Part shown: one piece after another, positions 44,570 to 55,062 of the stretch
Layout: every line of letters begins with the position of its first letter
Numbering within the stretch: position 1 is the first letter of the stretch
Source: Cinnamomum chago
Taxonomy: Eukaryota; Streptophyta; Magnoliopsida; Laurales; Lauraceae
Length of the DNA: 64,000 nt
Reading direction: 5' to 3'
Assembly: GCA_038049695.1 (NCBI GenBank)
Contig: CP142451.1
Span: 67,027,501-67,091,500, forward strand
Made by a program: the position numbers and the translations under genes
The notes under the pieces: model-generated
Told to the model about the DNA's origin: nothing
Database searches by the model: none
What the model saw: the letters and a program-made list of their open reading frames with translations, nothing else

Positions 44570-46389
44570 TGAAAGTCCACGAGGATCCTAACCCTAGAGG
44601 GGGGGTGAATAGGGTGAGCTACAATTGTGACCAATATCGACCAATTTTAATTTCTTAAACTAAACTAGTCACATGTGATGATTAAACAAACAAGATGCGG
44701 AAGCTAATACAAAATCAATCACCACATAGCATGCACCACAACACCAATATTTATAGTGGTTCGGCCAACGTGCCTACATCCACTACCGGCTTGTGTCTCC
44801 AACACCCCACCGGATTCCACTAATTATGCTTTTTACTAGGCTAAGCAATAACCCTTACAAAGTTGTTTTTCTAGGCTAAACAACAACCTCTCAATGTGCT
44901 TTTATAGGCTTAGCAATAACCTTACAATATGCTTTTCTTAGGCTAAGCAATAACCTTACAATATGCTTTTCTTAGGCTAAGCAATAACCTTACAATATGC
45001 TTTTCTTAGGCTAAGCAATAACCTTACAAGTTGCTTTTCAAAGGCTAAGCAATAACCTTTACAAATGAGGATTTCTCTAAGAAGGTGTCTTTACAAAAGA
45101 TCACTCTAAGAGATTACAATTTAAGCACAATGGAATTTGCCTCTTAAATAGGCTAATAGGAAAATGAAATTCCAATTACAAACATACACTAAAATAAACT
45201 AAAGTGTGTGCACAAAGTGTATGTATGAGTTTCTTCAATCAATTTTAACAATGAAGCTTTTAAATGAATGCATGATGCATCTTAAAATCAAGGTTTATAA
45301 AATGATGATTGAAGAGAAAACTAATCACATAAAAGATTCAAACAACTTTGAAGAATTAAGATAAACAAGTTGAGTGAAAGTTAAAGTCTAAGAACATATG
45401 TGATTAGGATAAGAGTGTGTGCAAACTAATCTAATTTACCAAGAAAGATATTGAGTTTGCAAAACAACTCTTTAAGGGCTTGAAATCATGCATAAATGAA
45501 AATACAAAGGATTTGAACATGCATGAATTTCATTTGAATGGAAATCAAAATAACTTAGAAGATGTACCTTTTAAAAACTCATGAGATTGATTTCCAAATA
45601 GCCCTCTAGCCTTTCCAACTTCTTCCCCTTTTTTTGGCTCCAAAATGCTCTCAAAAGTTCATAGTTCAAGCCTTGAAAAAGGTTGGAAATGAATGGACTT
45701 TATAGCCAAAAAGTTGCCAACGGCTAGTTCTCGGTCGACCGGCAAACAGGTCTCGGTCGACCGAGAAAGCACAACGGTCAAATTTCTGACCGTTGGAGCT
45801 ACAGAACAGGTTCTGGAAAAAATGACTTCCAGTTGTCTCGGTCGACCGAGACCTGTGTCTCGGTCGACCGGCGACACTGCCGGGACACCCCCTTTTTGCA
45901 AAAAATGCAACTTTTGCCATTTCAAAGGTATTTCTTTGGGGGACCTTTTGGCCACTAAAACAAGCTTGGAAAACATGTTTTAAGATATTCTAAGATGTTT
46001 AAAAACATGAACACACAAAGCCTAAGAAGATTTGAAAACTTTAAAACCATAGACTAGCTTGATTTGTAAAAACTCTTTTCAAGTGAAAATGCATACAAAA
46101 ATGAATCTTTTTGTGAAGAATGTATGCAAGGCTCAAACCTAAATTCTCAACAAGATTTACCAAACATAATGCACAAAGAATTAGGTTTTCAAAAGAGTTT
46201 GGGTTTCAAAACTAATGCATCCAAGTTTAAAACCAAAACATGCATATAACAAATACTTTTCCAAATCTTAAAAGCTATGCAAGTATAAAACTAGATTTCA
46301 ATGTTTCTAAAAACAATGCATGTGTGAAATATCAAATGATGCTAAAGTGCAAATGCATCCATCAAATTGCAAATACAAAATCCCTAACA
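44570..46389 (-). mobile_element. Solo LTR B2 (family B), inside the 3' LTR of element A
   Basis: TGAAAGTCCACGAGGATCC to CCTAACA, flanked by CTATT on both sides (44565-44569, 46390-46394). The interrupted LTR sequence resumes exactly as in the 5' LTR of A (GGGACTATTCATTGA). It contains about 7 minisatellite units (44830-45065), a minus-strand TATA (GCTATAAAG) near 45700 and a GGTCGACC island (45730-45875) with the CAACGGTCA / TGACCGTTG hairpin. Confidence 0.9.
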
Positions 46390-47847
46390 CTATTCATTGA
46401 GAACCATTGTATGTCAGAGAGATTTACTAAGCAATGTATGAGGCCATCTGAGAAAGAAACCACATCACGAAGATTTCATTTGAACTTTTGAAAATTCAAA
46501 GTGTATAAGGAGCCCGAGATGCCCCCAAACTCAAAGAGTACCAAATTATTATTAGATCGACATACGGGATCCCTATTTACTTCAAATAAATCTTTAACCC
46601 GATACTTTACCCAAAATTTCAATTGTTTATTGTACTTTATAGATCCTGAGATTTATACTACATGCTTAGTTTGCTTGAAAGCGTTGAAGTACACTTACAA
46701 TGGTTACTTGTCTTGAAGTGCATTGCACCACATGAAACGACAATGTGCCCTTGAGCACCCCCGTCCTACCCATTTATTTATTTGTACTTTATTTACTTGC
46801 ACTTGTCTCGATTTGTTATTTGACCTATTAGTCGGCACCACTAAGCTTGGATAACCCTGTTGGTCTGATCCACCGACTTGGAGATCCCCCTCTTGTCCCG
46901 CCAGCTGCAGTTTGGATCCCACTACCCGGTTATTACCATGGTCTTGTCCCGATGCCGCGGGTTGCTACTGTGGTTTCCGATGCTCGGCTCCCTACTGTGG
47001 TCATGTATAGTATATGTATATGAATTTATAAGATCCACTGTTTCTCCTCACCTCGAGTGAATGAGATCCGTGCCTAGTTATTGCTCTGTCACTTTAGTGA
47101 CAGAGGACTTAGGTTCGTGTGGTTGCCATCTTGCTTGTGTCCTGTTTACTTGGTTACCTGTACATGTTTTACAATGCCTACTTGTATTTGAATAAATGTT
47201 TTATCTCATTTATAGAAATTGTTATTTAAACAGGTTTAAACGCTTTTGAAGGTAAATTCATTTTTTATCATATTGTCATTGTATTTTACCCATTTGCCAA
47301 ACCGTCGTGTTTGACCCACTTTTTGGTACTCAGGTCCCGTTGTTGGTTATGTTGAGGAGGAGCACGGGGAGGCGGTCGGAGAACCGCAGCAATTAGTTGA
47401 GTGGCATGCTGATGATGTCATTTAGACATTGGATTGCTAGAGAGAGATAACATTTTGGGAGCACTTTTAACCTTTCTTTTGGGGATTGGTATTTTGTTCA
47501 TATTGGCCTTTGTTAGCCTCTATTTTTGGGGAAATGTAATTAAATGATCTTTGTATAAACTTTAACTTACTTTTGGGTAACATGCTAATGATCATTGCTC
47601 ATTCTGATATAGTACTATACTTGTGTCATTATCTTTATGACTAGAGATGTATTGAATATTTGATTTACTACACGCTTCCGCACTTAATAGAAATGTTCTT
47701 ATATGGTTGTGTTATCCTCACCGCGGACAACTGTGGGAAATTAAATAAATGTATGGCATTAAACCAATGTGGTACATCATCATCATCATCATTAGTGTCC
47801 CGATCCCGGATTAGTCCTTCGGGCTCGGTCGGGGTCGCGATAGGATT

Positions 47848-48849
47848 CATTCGCAGTTTGTGTTTGCGAAGTCGGAGGAAGACTTCCCGAAGGTCTTTCA
47901 AATGGTCTTCTTTTCTTCTGCTTTTGACAGTGAGGTCATCAACGTAACATTCAACCGTCTTGTGCTGCATATCTTGGAATATTTTCATCATTGCCCTCTG
48001 ATATGTTGCACCGGCATTTCTCAGACCAAATGACATGACTGTGTAGCAATACACGCCAAATGGGGTTTGAAATGATGTGTGTTTTTCATCTTCAGGATAC
48101 ATCTTTATCTGATTGTAGCCAGAGAATCCATCAATGAATGTCATTCGCTTAAACCCACATGTATTGTCAATCATCACCTCTAGTATGGGGAGCGAGAACT
48201 CATCTTTGGGGCAAGCGCCATTTAGGTCTCTATAATCAATACAGACCCTGATCTACCCATTTTTCTTTGTCACTGGGACAATGTTGGCCAACCATTCAGG
48301 ATGTTGTTCCTCGCGGATGAAGCCGACGCTTTTGAGTTTTTGAACTTCTTGTTCAATTTTGTCCATCACATCCGGACGAAATCTTCTTTGGCCTTGTTTG
48401 ACAGGCTTGATATCTTTTTGCAGATTGAGTTTGTGGACTGCTATTTTGGGGTCTAAGCCAGGCATTTCAGCATAACACCATGCAAAACAATCAACGAACT
48501 CACGAAGAAAAGAGATATACTCGGGTAACTCATCATCCTTTATATTATTGCTTATGAATACAGGACGTGGGTCATCTGGTGTTCCCAAGTCTATCTTTTG
48601 AACAGAGTCTTCTGTTGGAAGGTTCGAAGGTGGTTCCTCCACAATATTTTCGGAGGCTTCCAACTCAACGAAACCTTCTGGAGTCTCAAGGGCATTTTTA
48701 GGCCAAGACTTTGTTTCTGGCCATGGGTCTTCAGGATCAGTGATCCTCTCAAGGCTTGCTATGAGATGGTCCCAATCGCCTGTTGAAACTGGGTTGAAGT
48801 AATGTACTTTTTTTGGAGATGATGGCTTTTCTGGGTCAGAACGCCACAT
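47848..48849 (-). pseudogene. Reverse transcriptase of element C, N-terminal and palm part
   Basis: Minus strand: FVDCFAWCYAEMPGLDPKIA, KPVKQGQRRFRPDVMDKIE, KLKSVGFIREEQHPEWLANI, VPVTKKNG, then FIDGFSGYNQIKMYPEDEKH, TSFQTPFGVYCYTVMSFGLR and the catalytic loop CYVDDLTVKS (about 47935). It continues beyond element A at 28849. The Tat-type spelling (AWCYAEMPGLDP; YNQI) agrees with the lineage. Interrupted in places. Confidence 0.87.
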
Positions 48850-49800
48850 GTCTGTATCACCGGATAATTCCTTTTCAGAAAAATCGTACCAATTGGTAGA
48901 GCTTCCTAGATCCTTGACGGGTGATTCTTCAAAGAGTTATCCAGGGAGATCGATGTCTTCAAGGACATAAGATGTTGAGGCTTGGTCGGTAAATCAACTC
49001 CTTAGCATTTGTGTCAACCGTCTCATGGGAGTGTCGGGATCATACTCCAACCCATGTGAAGATTTTTCTACATGACCGTAGAGTCTCCAATCTTCCAGTT
49101 GACTTTTGGTTAAGGCGGGCCCCAGTGGTGTGAGAATACTGCGACCTTGCCCCAGACTGACTGGGTTTTGAGTGTCATAACCCATTTTCTTCATAATAGC
49201 TTGTGCCATAGGACTATATAGAAATAATTGAGGCATACCTTCGTTTTGGAAAGGTTCAAGCATGGAATTTGATGAAGAAGCTTCTGATCTATGGAAGAAG
49301 ATTGACTTCTCTTCGGCTGAAGTTGCCGGAACAACAAAGGAAGCAGATATAGGATCTTCTACATCAGCAGGTGTCTCTATCGGAGGTAGAGTAGGCTGAG
49401 CTGAGTGTCAGCTTGGCTTGATGGTGTGTCGTCTTCTGGCTCTGACTTTGAATCTATGTCTTGCATGATAGACACGAAGGAGACAACAAGCTTGCCCCCG
49501 GACTTTTACTTTGTCTTCTTTGCTTTGGTTGTTATGACCAAAGGATTTGAAGATTTGATAGAGACAACGAAGGGAGATGGATCTCTTTCTTCAGATTTAC
49601 CGGAAGGTTTGTTTTCTTCCAATGATCGCTGAGGAGCCTTGCCTTTATTTTTCTGAAGATTTTCAGCAAAGGGTGTTATTTTTTCCTCATTTTCTTCTTT
49701 TTCATCTTTGTACATCTGACCATCTGCAAAATAGACTTCTTTGCCTTTGAAGGGCTTTTTGTCTGCAAACACTCGATGTATCGAGCCGTCGTTGCCGACG
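48850..49800 (-). pseudogene. Protease-RT linker of element C
   Basis: Minus-strand ORF pieces at 49263-48994 (MLEPFQNEGMPQLFLYSPMA, MKKMGYDTQNPVSLGQGRSI) and 49772-49506 (lysine- and glutamate-rich). The YSPMA..MMKKMGYD..pattern with a GxGRG-like motif resembles the G-patch-like segment seen after protease in Tat elements, but the match is weak. Mostly low-complexity and broken. Confidence 0.55.
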
Positions 49801-50109
49801 AACTTAATGCATTGATGTAGAGTTCAAGGGACGACACCATTCTTGTGTATCCAGGGACGTCCAAGAAGGATGTTATAGCATGAGGGGGTTCTTATTGCAT
49901 ACACAGTGACTTCAGAGATAAGATCACCAATTTGCAACTTGAACCTGATTTTGCCGATAGGCCTTTGAGTGCTCCCATCGTATCCAAAGATGGATACAGA
50001 CGTGTGACTCAGCTTGCTAGGTGGGATGCCCAGCTCTTCAGGTGCCGAAGTAGAGATGAGATTGAGTGCAGAACCTGGGTCAATCTGGACTCTGTGTATC
50101 GGCATTTCT
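49801..50109 (-). pseudogene. Protease of element C
   Basis: Minus-strand frame: MPIHRVQIDPGSALNLIST, GIPPSKLSHTSVSIFGYDGS, PIGKIRFKLQIGDL and SCYNILLGRPWIHKNG, the retropepsin of Tat elements (D.GSA.NL and NILLGRPWI). The start of the domain continues at 51832 beyond solo LTR B3. Confidence 0.82.
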
Positions 50110-51826
50110 TGAAAGTCCTGGGATCTAACCCTAGAGGGGGGGGTGAATAGGGTGAGCTACAATATGTGACCAAATGTGACAAGTTTTAATTTCTTAAACT
50201 AAACTAGTCACAAGTGATGATAAACAATCAAAATGTGGAAGCTAATAAAACAATCACCACAAGCAAACACCACTACACAAAGATTTATAGTGGTTCGGCC
50301 TCAATGCCTACATCCACTACCGGCTTGTGATCTAATCACCCTACCGGATTTCCACTATCTATGCTTTTCAATAGGCTAACCAATAACCTTTATAATGTTG
50401 TTTTTCTAGGCTAAAGAACAACCTTTACAAGATGCTTTTCTAGGCTAAGCAATAACCTTTACACAATGCTTTTCTTAGGCTAAGCAATAACCTTTACAAA
50501 ATAAAGTTTTCTCTAAGACAGTGTCTATATAAGAACACTCTAAGAGATACAATTTAAGCTCAATGGAATTGCCTCTTAAATAGGCTAATGTGAAAGTAAA
50601 AAACAAACTCACACAAACACTATATGAATGCAAAGATGTATGCTCATGATGTGTGTGTGTGTGATAACTTCAATCAAGTTAAAAACAAAGCTCAATTAAT
50701 ATATTGCTTAAAGCATTTCAAAGTTTAAGGCTCATAAAAGATTTGATTGAAGTTTAATGCAAATCACATCTATGAATATCAACTTGTTAATGATATGAAA
50801 ATCAAAGATTCACAAGTTGTATGAAAATGACTAACTTAGAACATGTGATGCATGTGCAATGTTGTTTTCAAAACTAAACAAATTTAACTAAAGTTCAAAT
50901 GAATGAAAACAACAATTGAAGATTCAATCAAGTAAAAGAATCATGCTATAAAAGAAAACAAATTTTTTGGCTAAGCATGAGAAGGAAGATTTTAAAACAA
51001 CTTGAATTGAAATCAAGGGTGAAGAATCCAATCCAACATAAATCAAAGATTAGAAAAAGAATGGATTCAACACATCATAGTTATAATGCTAAAATTAATT
51101 TACCAATAATTTAAACAAAGCATATAACATATGATTAATAAAAAGTAAAGCTTACTTAGAGATTTAACTTCATTGATCCAAGCTTTAGCTTCACTAATGA
51201 CCCTTTGATCTCTCTTAGTTCATCCCCTTTTCTTTGTCTCAAAACACCTCAAAAGAGTCTTCAAAATCTCTAACTTTGGAAAAGAAATGAACTTCATTTT
51301 ATACTCAAAAGTTGAGTTTCTGCGTCTCCCCGGTCGACCTGCCATACCCCCGGTCGACCTGGCCTTCAACGGTCATAAAAATGACCGTTTGAAAAAAGGA
51401 GCCAACGGCTCTTTACCCGGTCGACCCGCAGCGCCCACTGCGGGTCGACCCGGGCCTCTGGGCCAAAATTCCCTAAAATGTGTTTTTTCAAAGTATTTCA
51501 TGAGGGAACTTTTGGGTCACTCAATCAAGCTTGGAAACATGATTTAAATCAAACTAAGTGGTTTAAATTTATGAAACACAAAAAGCCTAAAATGATTTGA
51601 AAGATTTAAAACATAGGCTAGCTTGATTTCTAAAACTTCTTTTCAAAAACAAATGCATCCAAGTTTAAAAACAAAACATGCATAAATCAATACTTTTACA
51701 AGTCTTAAAAACAATGCATGTATAAATCAAGATTTCAAGATTTTCAAAATCAATGCATGTGTGAAAATTCAAATGGTGCTAATATGATAATGCATCCATC
51801 AAATTGCAAATACAAAAACCCAAACA
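50110..51826 (-). mobile_element. Solo LTR B3 (family B), inside the protease of element C
   Basis: TGAAAGTCCTGGGATC to CCAAACA, flanked by TTTCT on both sides (50105-50109, 51827-51831). It has four minisatellite units (50362-50510), a minus-strand TATA (GTATAAAATG) near 51296 and a GTCGAC island (51330-51450). It is more diverged from B1, B2 and B4 than they are from each other, with CGGGTCGACCCG replacing CTCGGTCGACCGAG, so it is probably a subfamily. Confidence 0.88.
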
Positions 51827-51831
51827 TTTCT

Positions 51832-51925
51832 TTGATGTACCCTGTGAAGTACAGGGGTCGGTTGTGCTTCGTCTCGCCTAGCAGGAGGTCATCCTTACCG
51901 AAGGTGATGGTTGCACCTGCTACTT
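51832..51925 (-). pseudogene. Start of the protease region of element C
   Basis: Minus strand reads VAGATITFGKDDLLLGETKH, then NRPLYFTGYIKEMPIHR across the B3 site. This is the standard Tat sequence ahead of the protease active site (F..DD...G..HNRPLYFTG). Element C is not recognisable to the right of this. Confidence 0.75.
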
Positions 51926-52105
51926 TTTGTACCGAGAGGCATTTGGTGCCTGAGAGGATGATCCAGCGAGTTCAAGTGCTTCTGAGAGGACCAATTTGGA
52001 GCAGTCCTTTGAGGTTTTATTTTTGAAGTGTGGGATTAATGTCCCCACTTGTTTTTGGATTTGTTTAGTTCATTTGGAGGACCAAATGTTCTAAGGGGGG
52101 GAGGA
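51926..52105 (+). mobile_element. 3' internal end of element E with polypurine tract
   Basis: Plus-strand remnant ending CATTTGGAGGACCAAATG, TTCTAAGGGGGGGAGGA, then the LTR. The same layout precedes the 3' LTR of element A (42580-42612), so E is a relative in the Tekay group. Only the last bases of the element interior are present. Confidence 0.65.
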
Positions 52106-53854
52106 TGTGAGAACCCGACCCCTAATTTCCTGTATTAGTGGTGTTTTATTTGTGGATTAGTTTCTTTTAGTGGGATTAGTGTTTGTTGGGTTGAGTTTGT
52201 GAGGTAGAATGGTTTTTCACTAGTTTTGGGGAGTTTTGAGTGCCTTTGTGATTAGTGGGACCCTTTGGGGGTTCTTTTAGTGACTTTGCGGGTGATTGAG
52301 AGATTATTCAAAATTTCCGATAATTCTTGTTTTGGTCTCGTTTGACTTATTTTGTTAATCTCTACAACTTTCATGTTAACTTCGTTCCCGTTCGAGACCC
52401 CGAAACCCTACTTTCCTAATGTTAGGGGCAAAACAGTCTTTTCACACCAAATCAAGACCCAAATTTCGAGACCCCAGAACCATGCCAAAATTATACTTTC
52501 TGAAAACCAGATTTTATGAAAAACATTTTCCTCTTCTTCGTCGATTGCATCCGAGGCCCAGAAATTGATGTTTTACCATTGGCAAGTTTTTTGTGTGGTG
52601 GGGCCCACACCCACTCATTATAAAAAGATAACTCTCCCCTCTTCTCCCTCATTTGTTACAGCCCAAAGGGGGAGCTCTGCAACTGAGCCTCCCCTCCCTT
52701 TTCTTCTTGTTTTCTCCTCCCCATTCATGGAGGAAACCCTTGCCATTTGGAAACCCAACAATGCCATCTTCTTCCTCATCTCTCTAGCTTTTCATGGATG
52801 CTATTTTTGTGCAAAACCAAGGTGGGCAGCCCCTATTTCAAGCTTCTTCTTGTTGATTAATGGCCCTAGAGGTAAGGACTTCTTTCCATCTTCTATTGTT
52901 GAGCTATGGCTTTCCCTTAAGTTCTATTTCCTAGTTTGGTTGGAGCCCATTCCTTGTCTTTCTTGATTTGCCATTTTAGGGTTCTAAATGGGTTTGTTTT
53001 GGGGGGTTTTTGGCTATGCTTGTAGGGTTGCTTGAGAATGTTTGGAGAGCTTGATTAGCTAATTGGAACCCAAGGCAAGTGGATGAATGGATGGTTTGAA
53101 TGTCATCAAGTTTTATGAGAAAATCCTAAATTTTGTTACTTGTTCTTGATAATTTGATACATGTTTTCACATATGCTTCTTGCCACATTTCTATTGATTT
53201 CGAAAATGCATATTAATGGGTCTTTCCCTCTTGTTAAATCTCTTGGAAAGGTATGCATTTTATTTGGTCAAAGTTTGTTCATATGGTTTTATAGAAATGT
53301 GGTTGATTTTATTGTTTTTCCATACATGCTTATTTATTACTTTGACTTGAGATGAATGCTCATGAAGAGCCTAGATAATGCATTTATTGTCATAGAGATG
53401 TATTGGTCCATAGCATTTAACTTTCCCTTGTTTTATCTCAAATGTACTCTTGTGTGTAGTGGTTTCCTTCCCTCTATTCATTGTATTTGAATATGATATT
53501 GTTAAAGGAGGTTAGAATGGATGTTGTTGGAAAAATTATGTTGATTTGGATGAAGTTTTGAGCCCCTCTTGTGGTGTATATAAAGGGGTTAAAAAGTGGT
53601 TGTAGAAGGAAGAGATAGAGAGGAGCTGAACTGGTCCGGAATCAGTTTCTGGACAGTTCGCTCGAGCGAAGTGTCCAGAAAAGGGTTCGGAGCATTCCAG
53701 TAGCTTGGTCGCTCGAGCGGACCCTCGGTCGCTCGAGCGGACATCCCAGAACTTGTTCCAGAGAGTCGTTAGTTCGAACGCACTTAATAATTCGCTCGAG
53801 CCAATGAGTTTGCTCGAGCTACCTTAACTTCGCTCGAGCGAACCCACCCGGACA
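52106..53854 (+). mobile_element. LTR of element E (partial)
   Basis: Starts TGTGAGAACCCGACCCC. Colinear with the first half of LTR A: GGGACCCTTTGGGGGTTC at 52257, CGAGACCCCGAAACCC at 52393, TATA box TATAAAAAG at 52619, the AGGCAAGTGGATGAATG phrase at 53072 and a CTCGAG island at 53650-53850. Its second half is not seen; beyond 53854 the sequence is LTR of element D in the opposite direction. Plus ORFs in it (52565-52966 and others) are not gene-like. Confidence 0.75.
53640..53850. repeat. CGCTCGAGCG palindrome island in LTR E
   Basis: Words TCGCTCGAGCGAAG, GGTCGCTCGAGCGGAC (twice, about 53708 and 53728), TTCGCTCGAGCC and TTCGCTCGAGCGAACC. The last is a 14-base palindrome (TTCGCTCGAGCGAA). 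Same position relative to LTR landmarks as the islands of A and A1. Confidence 0.75.
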
Positions 53855-54626
53855 CTCACGATGTGTAATAAATACACGACCAGTCTGGAGACAGTCCACA
53901 TGTTTAAGGACCCCCGGACAGTGGATCAAACTGAAAAGGGCAGTCCAAGCTCAGTGGTGTTCACTTAAATTCATGAATGCATAAAACCCACGAAACACGG
54001 TCTAAACATGTCGAGATAAAAAGGGGGAAAATCACTTATCAAAACACAACAAACACCTAGCACAAGGCATAATCAATATGCATAACACGCTTAGGAAGTG
54101 ATCCCCTTTTTCTTGAAACAATTCTTCAAAACGAGCTTGTACTTAAACTTCAAAACGAGTACACAATGATATTCGTTGCATCAAAGCCAACGTACGAATC
54201 CAAAGCCTGACAAGCACAGGTAAGGACCTTTGATTGATCCTTGTGCAATTGACCCCAAATGTTCGAATATAAAGGAGAATTGGTGCCCCGGAAGTTCAAA
54301 GACATCTCAGGTTCGAGTGCACAATATCAGGCTAAAGGTCACTTAACATGTTCTAGTTTTCATTCTTGTAAAACTTCTTCAAAACAAGCATATTGTCAAT
54401 TTAAGCTGACCGTAGGGCTGACCGCTGAAAACCCAGGTCAGATACAGCTCTCTGGAAAAGGAACCGTAATGATTTCGGTTGGCTTACGGTTAGCCGAAAT
54501 GGAAATTGGCGGCTAGCCGTAAGCTGACCATAGGGCTGACCGCTAAACCCTGATGCAGAAGCCAGCTACTGGAAAAGGAACCGCCGAACTCGGTCAGCTC
54601 GCAGTTAGCCGAAATCCCCATTTCAA
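53855..54626 (-). mobile_element. Part of the 3'-side LTR of element D
   Basis: Matches 62224-63045 of the other D LTR (for example ACGATGTGTAATAAATACAC, CAGTCCAAGCTCAGTGGTG, GGAGAATTGGTGCC) at about 97 percent by eye and in the same order. It contains the GGCTAGCCG / GGTTAGCCG island at 54400-54615. Only part of the LTR is present. Confidence 0.75.
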
Positions 54627-55060
54627 TCTTAGAAAAATAGGCCGCTCCTTGCAATTGATCAAATAATTCAGCTATCCTTGGCAATGGATACTTGTTCTTC
54701 ACGGTCACATGGTTCAACTTCCTGTAGTCGATGCACATTCTCAAACTTCCATCCTTTTTTTTCACAAACAACACCGGTGCTCCCCAAGGTGAAACACTTG
54801 GCCTAATAAAGCCTTTGCTCAACAAATCCTGCAACTGGAGTTTTAGTTTACCCATTTCTGATGGAGCCATTCTGTATGGTGCAATCGAGATCGGAGCCGT
54901 CCCTGGTAGGAGCTCAATTGTGAACTCAACTTCTCTGATTGGTGGTAATCCCGGGATTTCTTCTGGAAAAACATCCAGAAATTCACACACAATGGGGATA
55001 TCCTCCACCCCTTGGGACTGTTTATCCTCCTTGATAAACGCAATAAATGCCTGACATCCA
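54627..55060 (-). pseudogene. Partial reverse transcriptase of element D
   Basis: Minus strand: [84 protein letters not shown]. This is the N-terminal third of a Tekay-type RT; the rest of pol is not in the window. Confidence 0.85.
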
Positions 55061-55062
55061 CT

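Larger units (their letters stand above)
28855..47842 (+). mobile_element. Element A: Ty3/gypsy Tekay (Del) retrotransposon with nested insertions
   Basis: Complete in outline: 5' LTR 28855-32277, primer site, gag, protease, RT, RNase H, integrase with chromodomain-like tail, polypurine tract, 3' LTR 42613-47842. It is flanked by GGATT on both sides (28850-28854 and 47843-47847) and inserted in the RT of element C. It contains a CACTA element (33783-39196) and solo LTR B2 (44570-46389); without these it is about 11.7 kb. In about 400 compared bases (from 28971 and 42725) the LTRs differ at about 24 sites by eye, suggesting insertion a few million years ago at usual plant rates. Coding is broken at a number of points. 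Confidence 0.92.
42613..47842 (+). mobile_element. 3' LTR of element A, split by solo LTR B2
   Basis: About 3.4 kb without B2, matching the 5' LTR along its length. TATA box at 43120, a GGCTAACC hairpin island at 43975-44465 and the same LTR end motif GGGGTCGCGA. It is followed by the target duplication GGATT at 47843. Confidence 0.92.
12750..51925 (-). mobile_element. Element C: large Tat-lineage Ty3/gypsy element, multiply interrupted
   Basis: Minus-strand gypsy element. Reading from its 5' side (high coordinates): protease, reverse transcriptase, RNase H, a second archaeal-type RNase H, integrase, long repeat-rich 3' region with an antisense gene, polypurine tract, and 3' LTR. Two RNase H domains plus extra antisense coding are hallmarks of the Tat lineage. 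Its 5' LTR and most of gag are not in the window. It is split by element A (28855-47842), solo LTR A1 (14031-17088) and solo LTR B3 (50110-51826). The target duplications of these insertions show the flanking pieces were once continuous. Coding parts are broken in several places. Outer edges are approximate. Confidence 0.75.

Noticed and set aside
52565-52966. 133-residue plus ORF downstream of the TATA box of LTR E
   Set aside because: The matching place in LTRs A and A1 holds no conserved ORF; it looks like a leader sequence open by chance.
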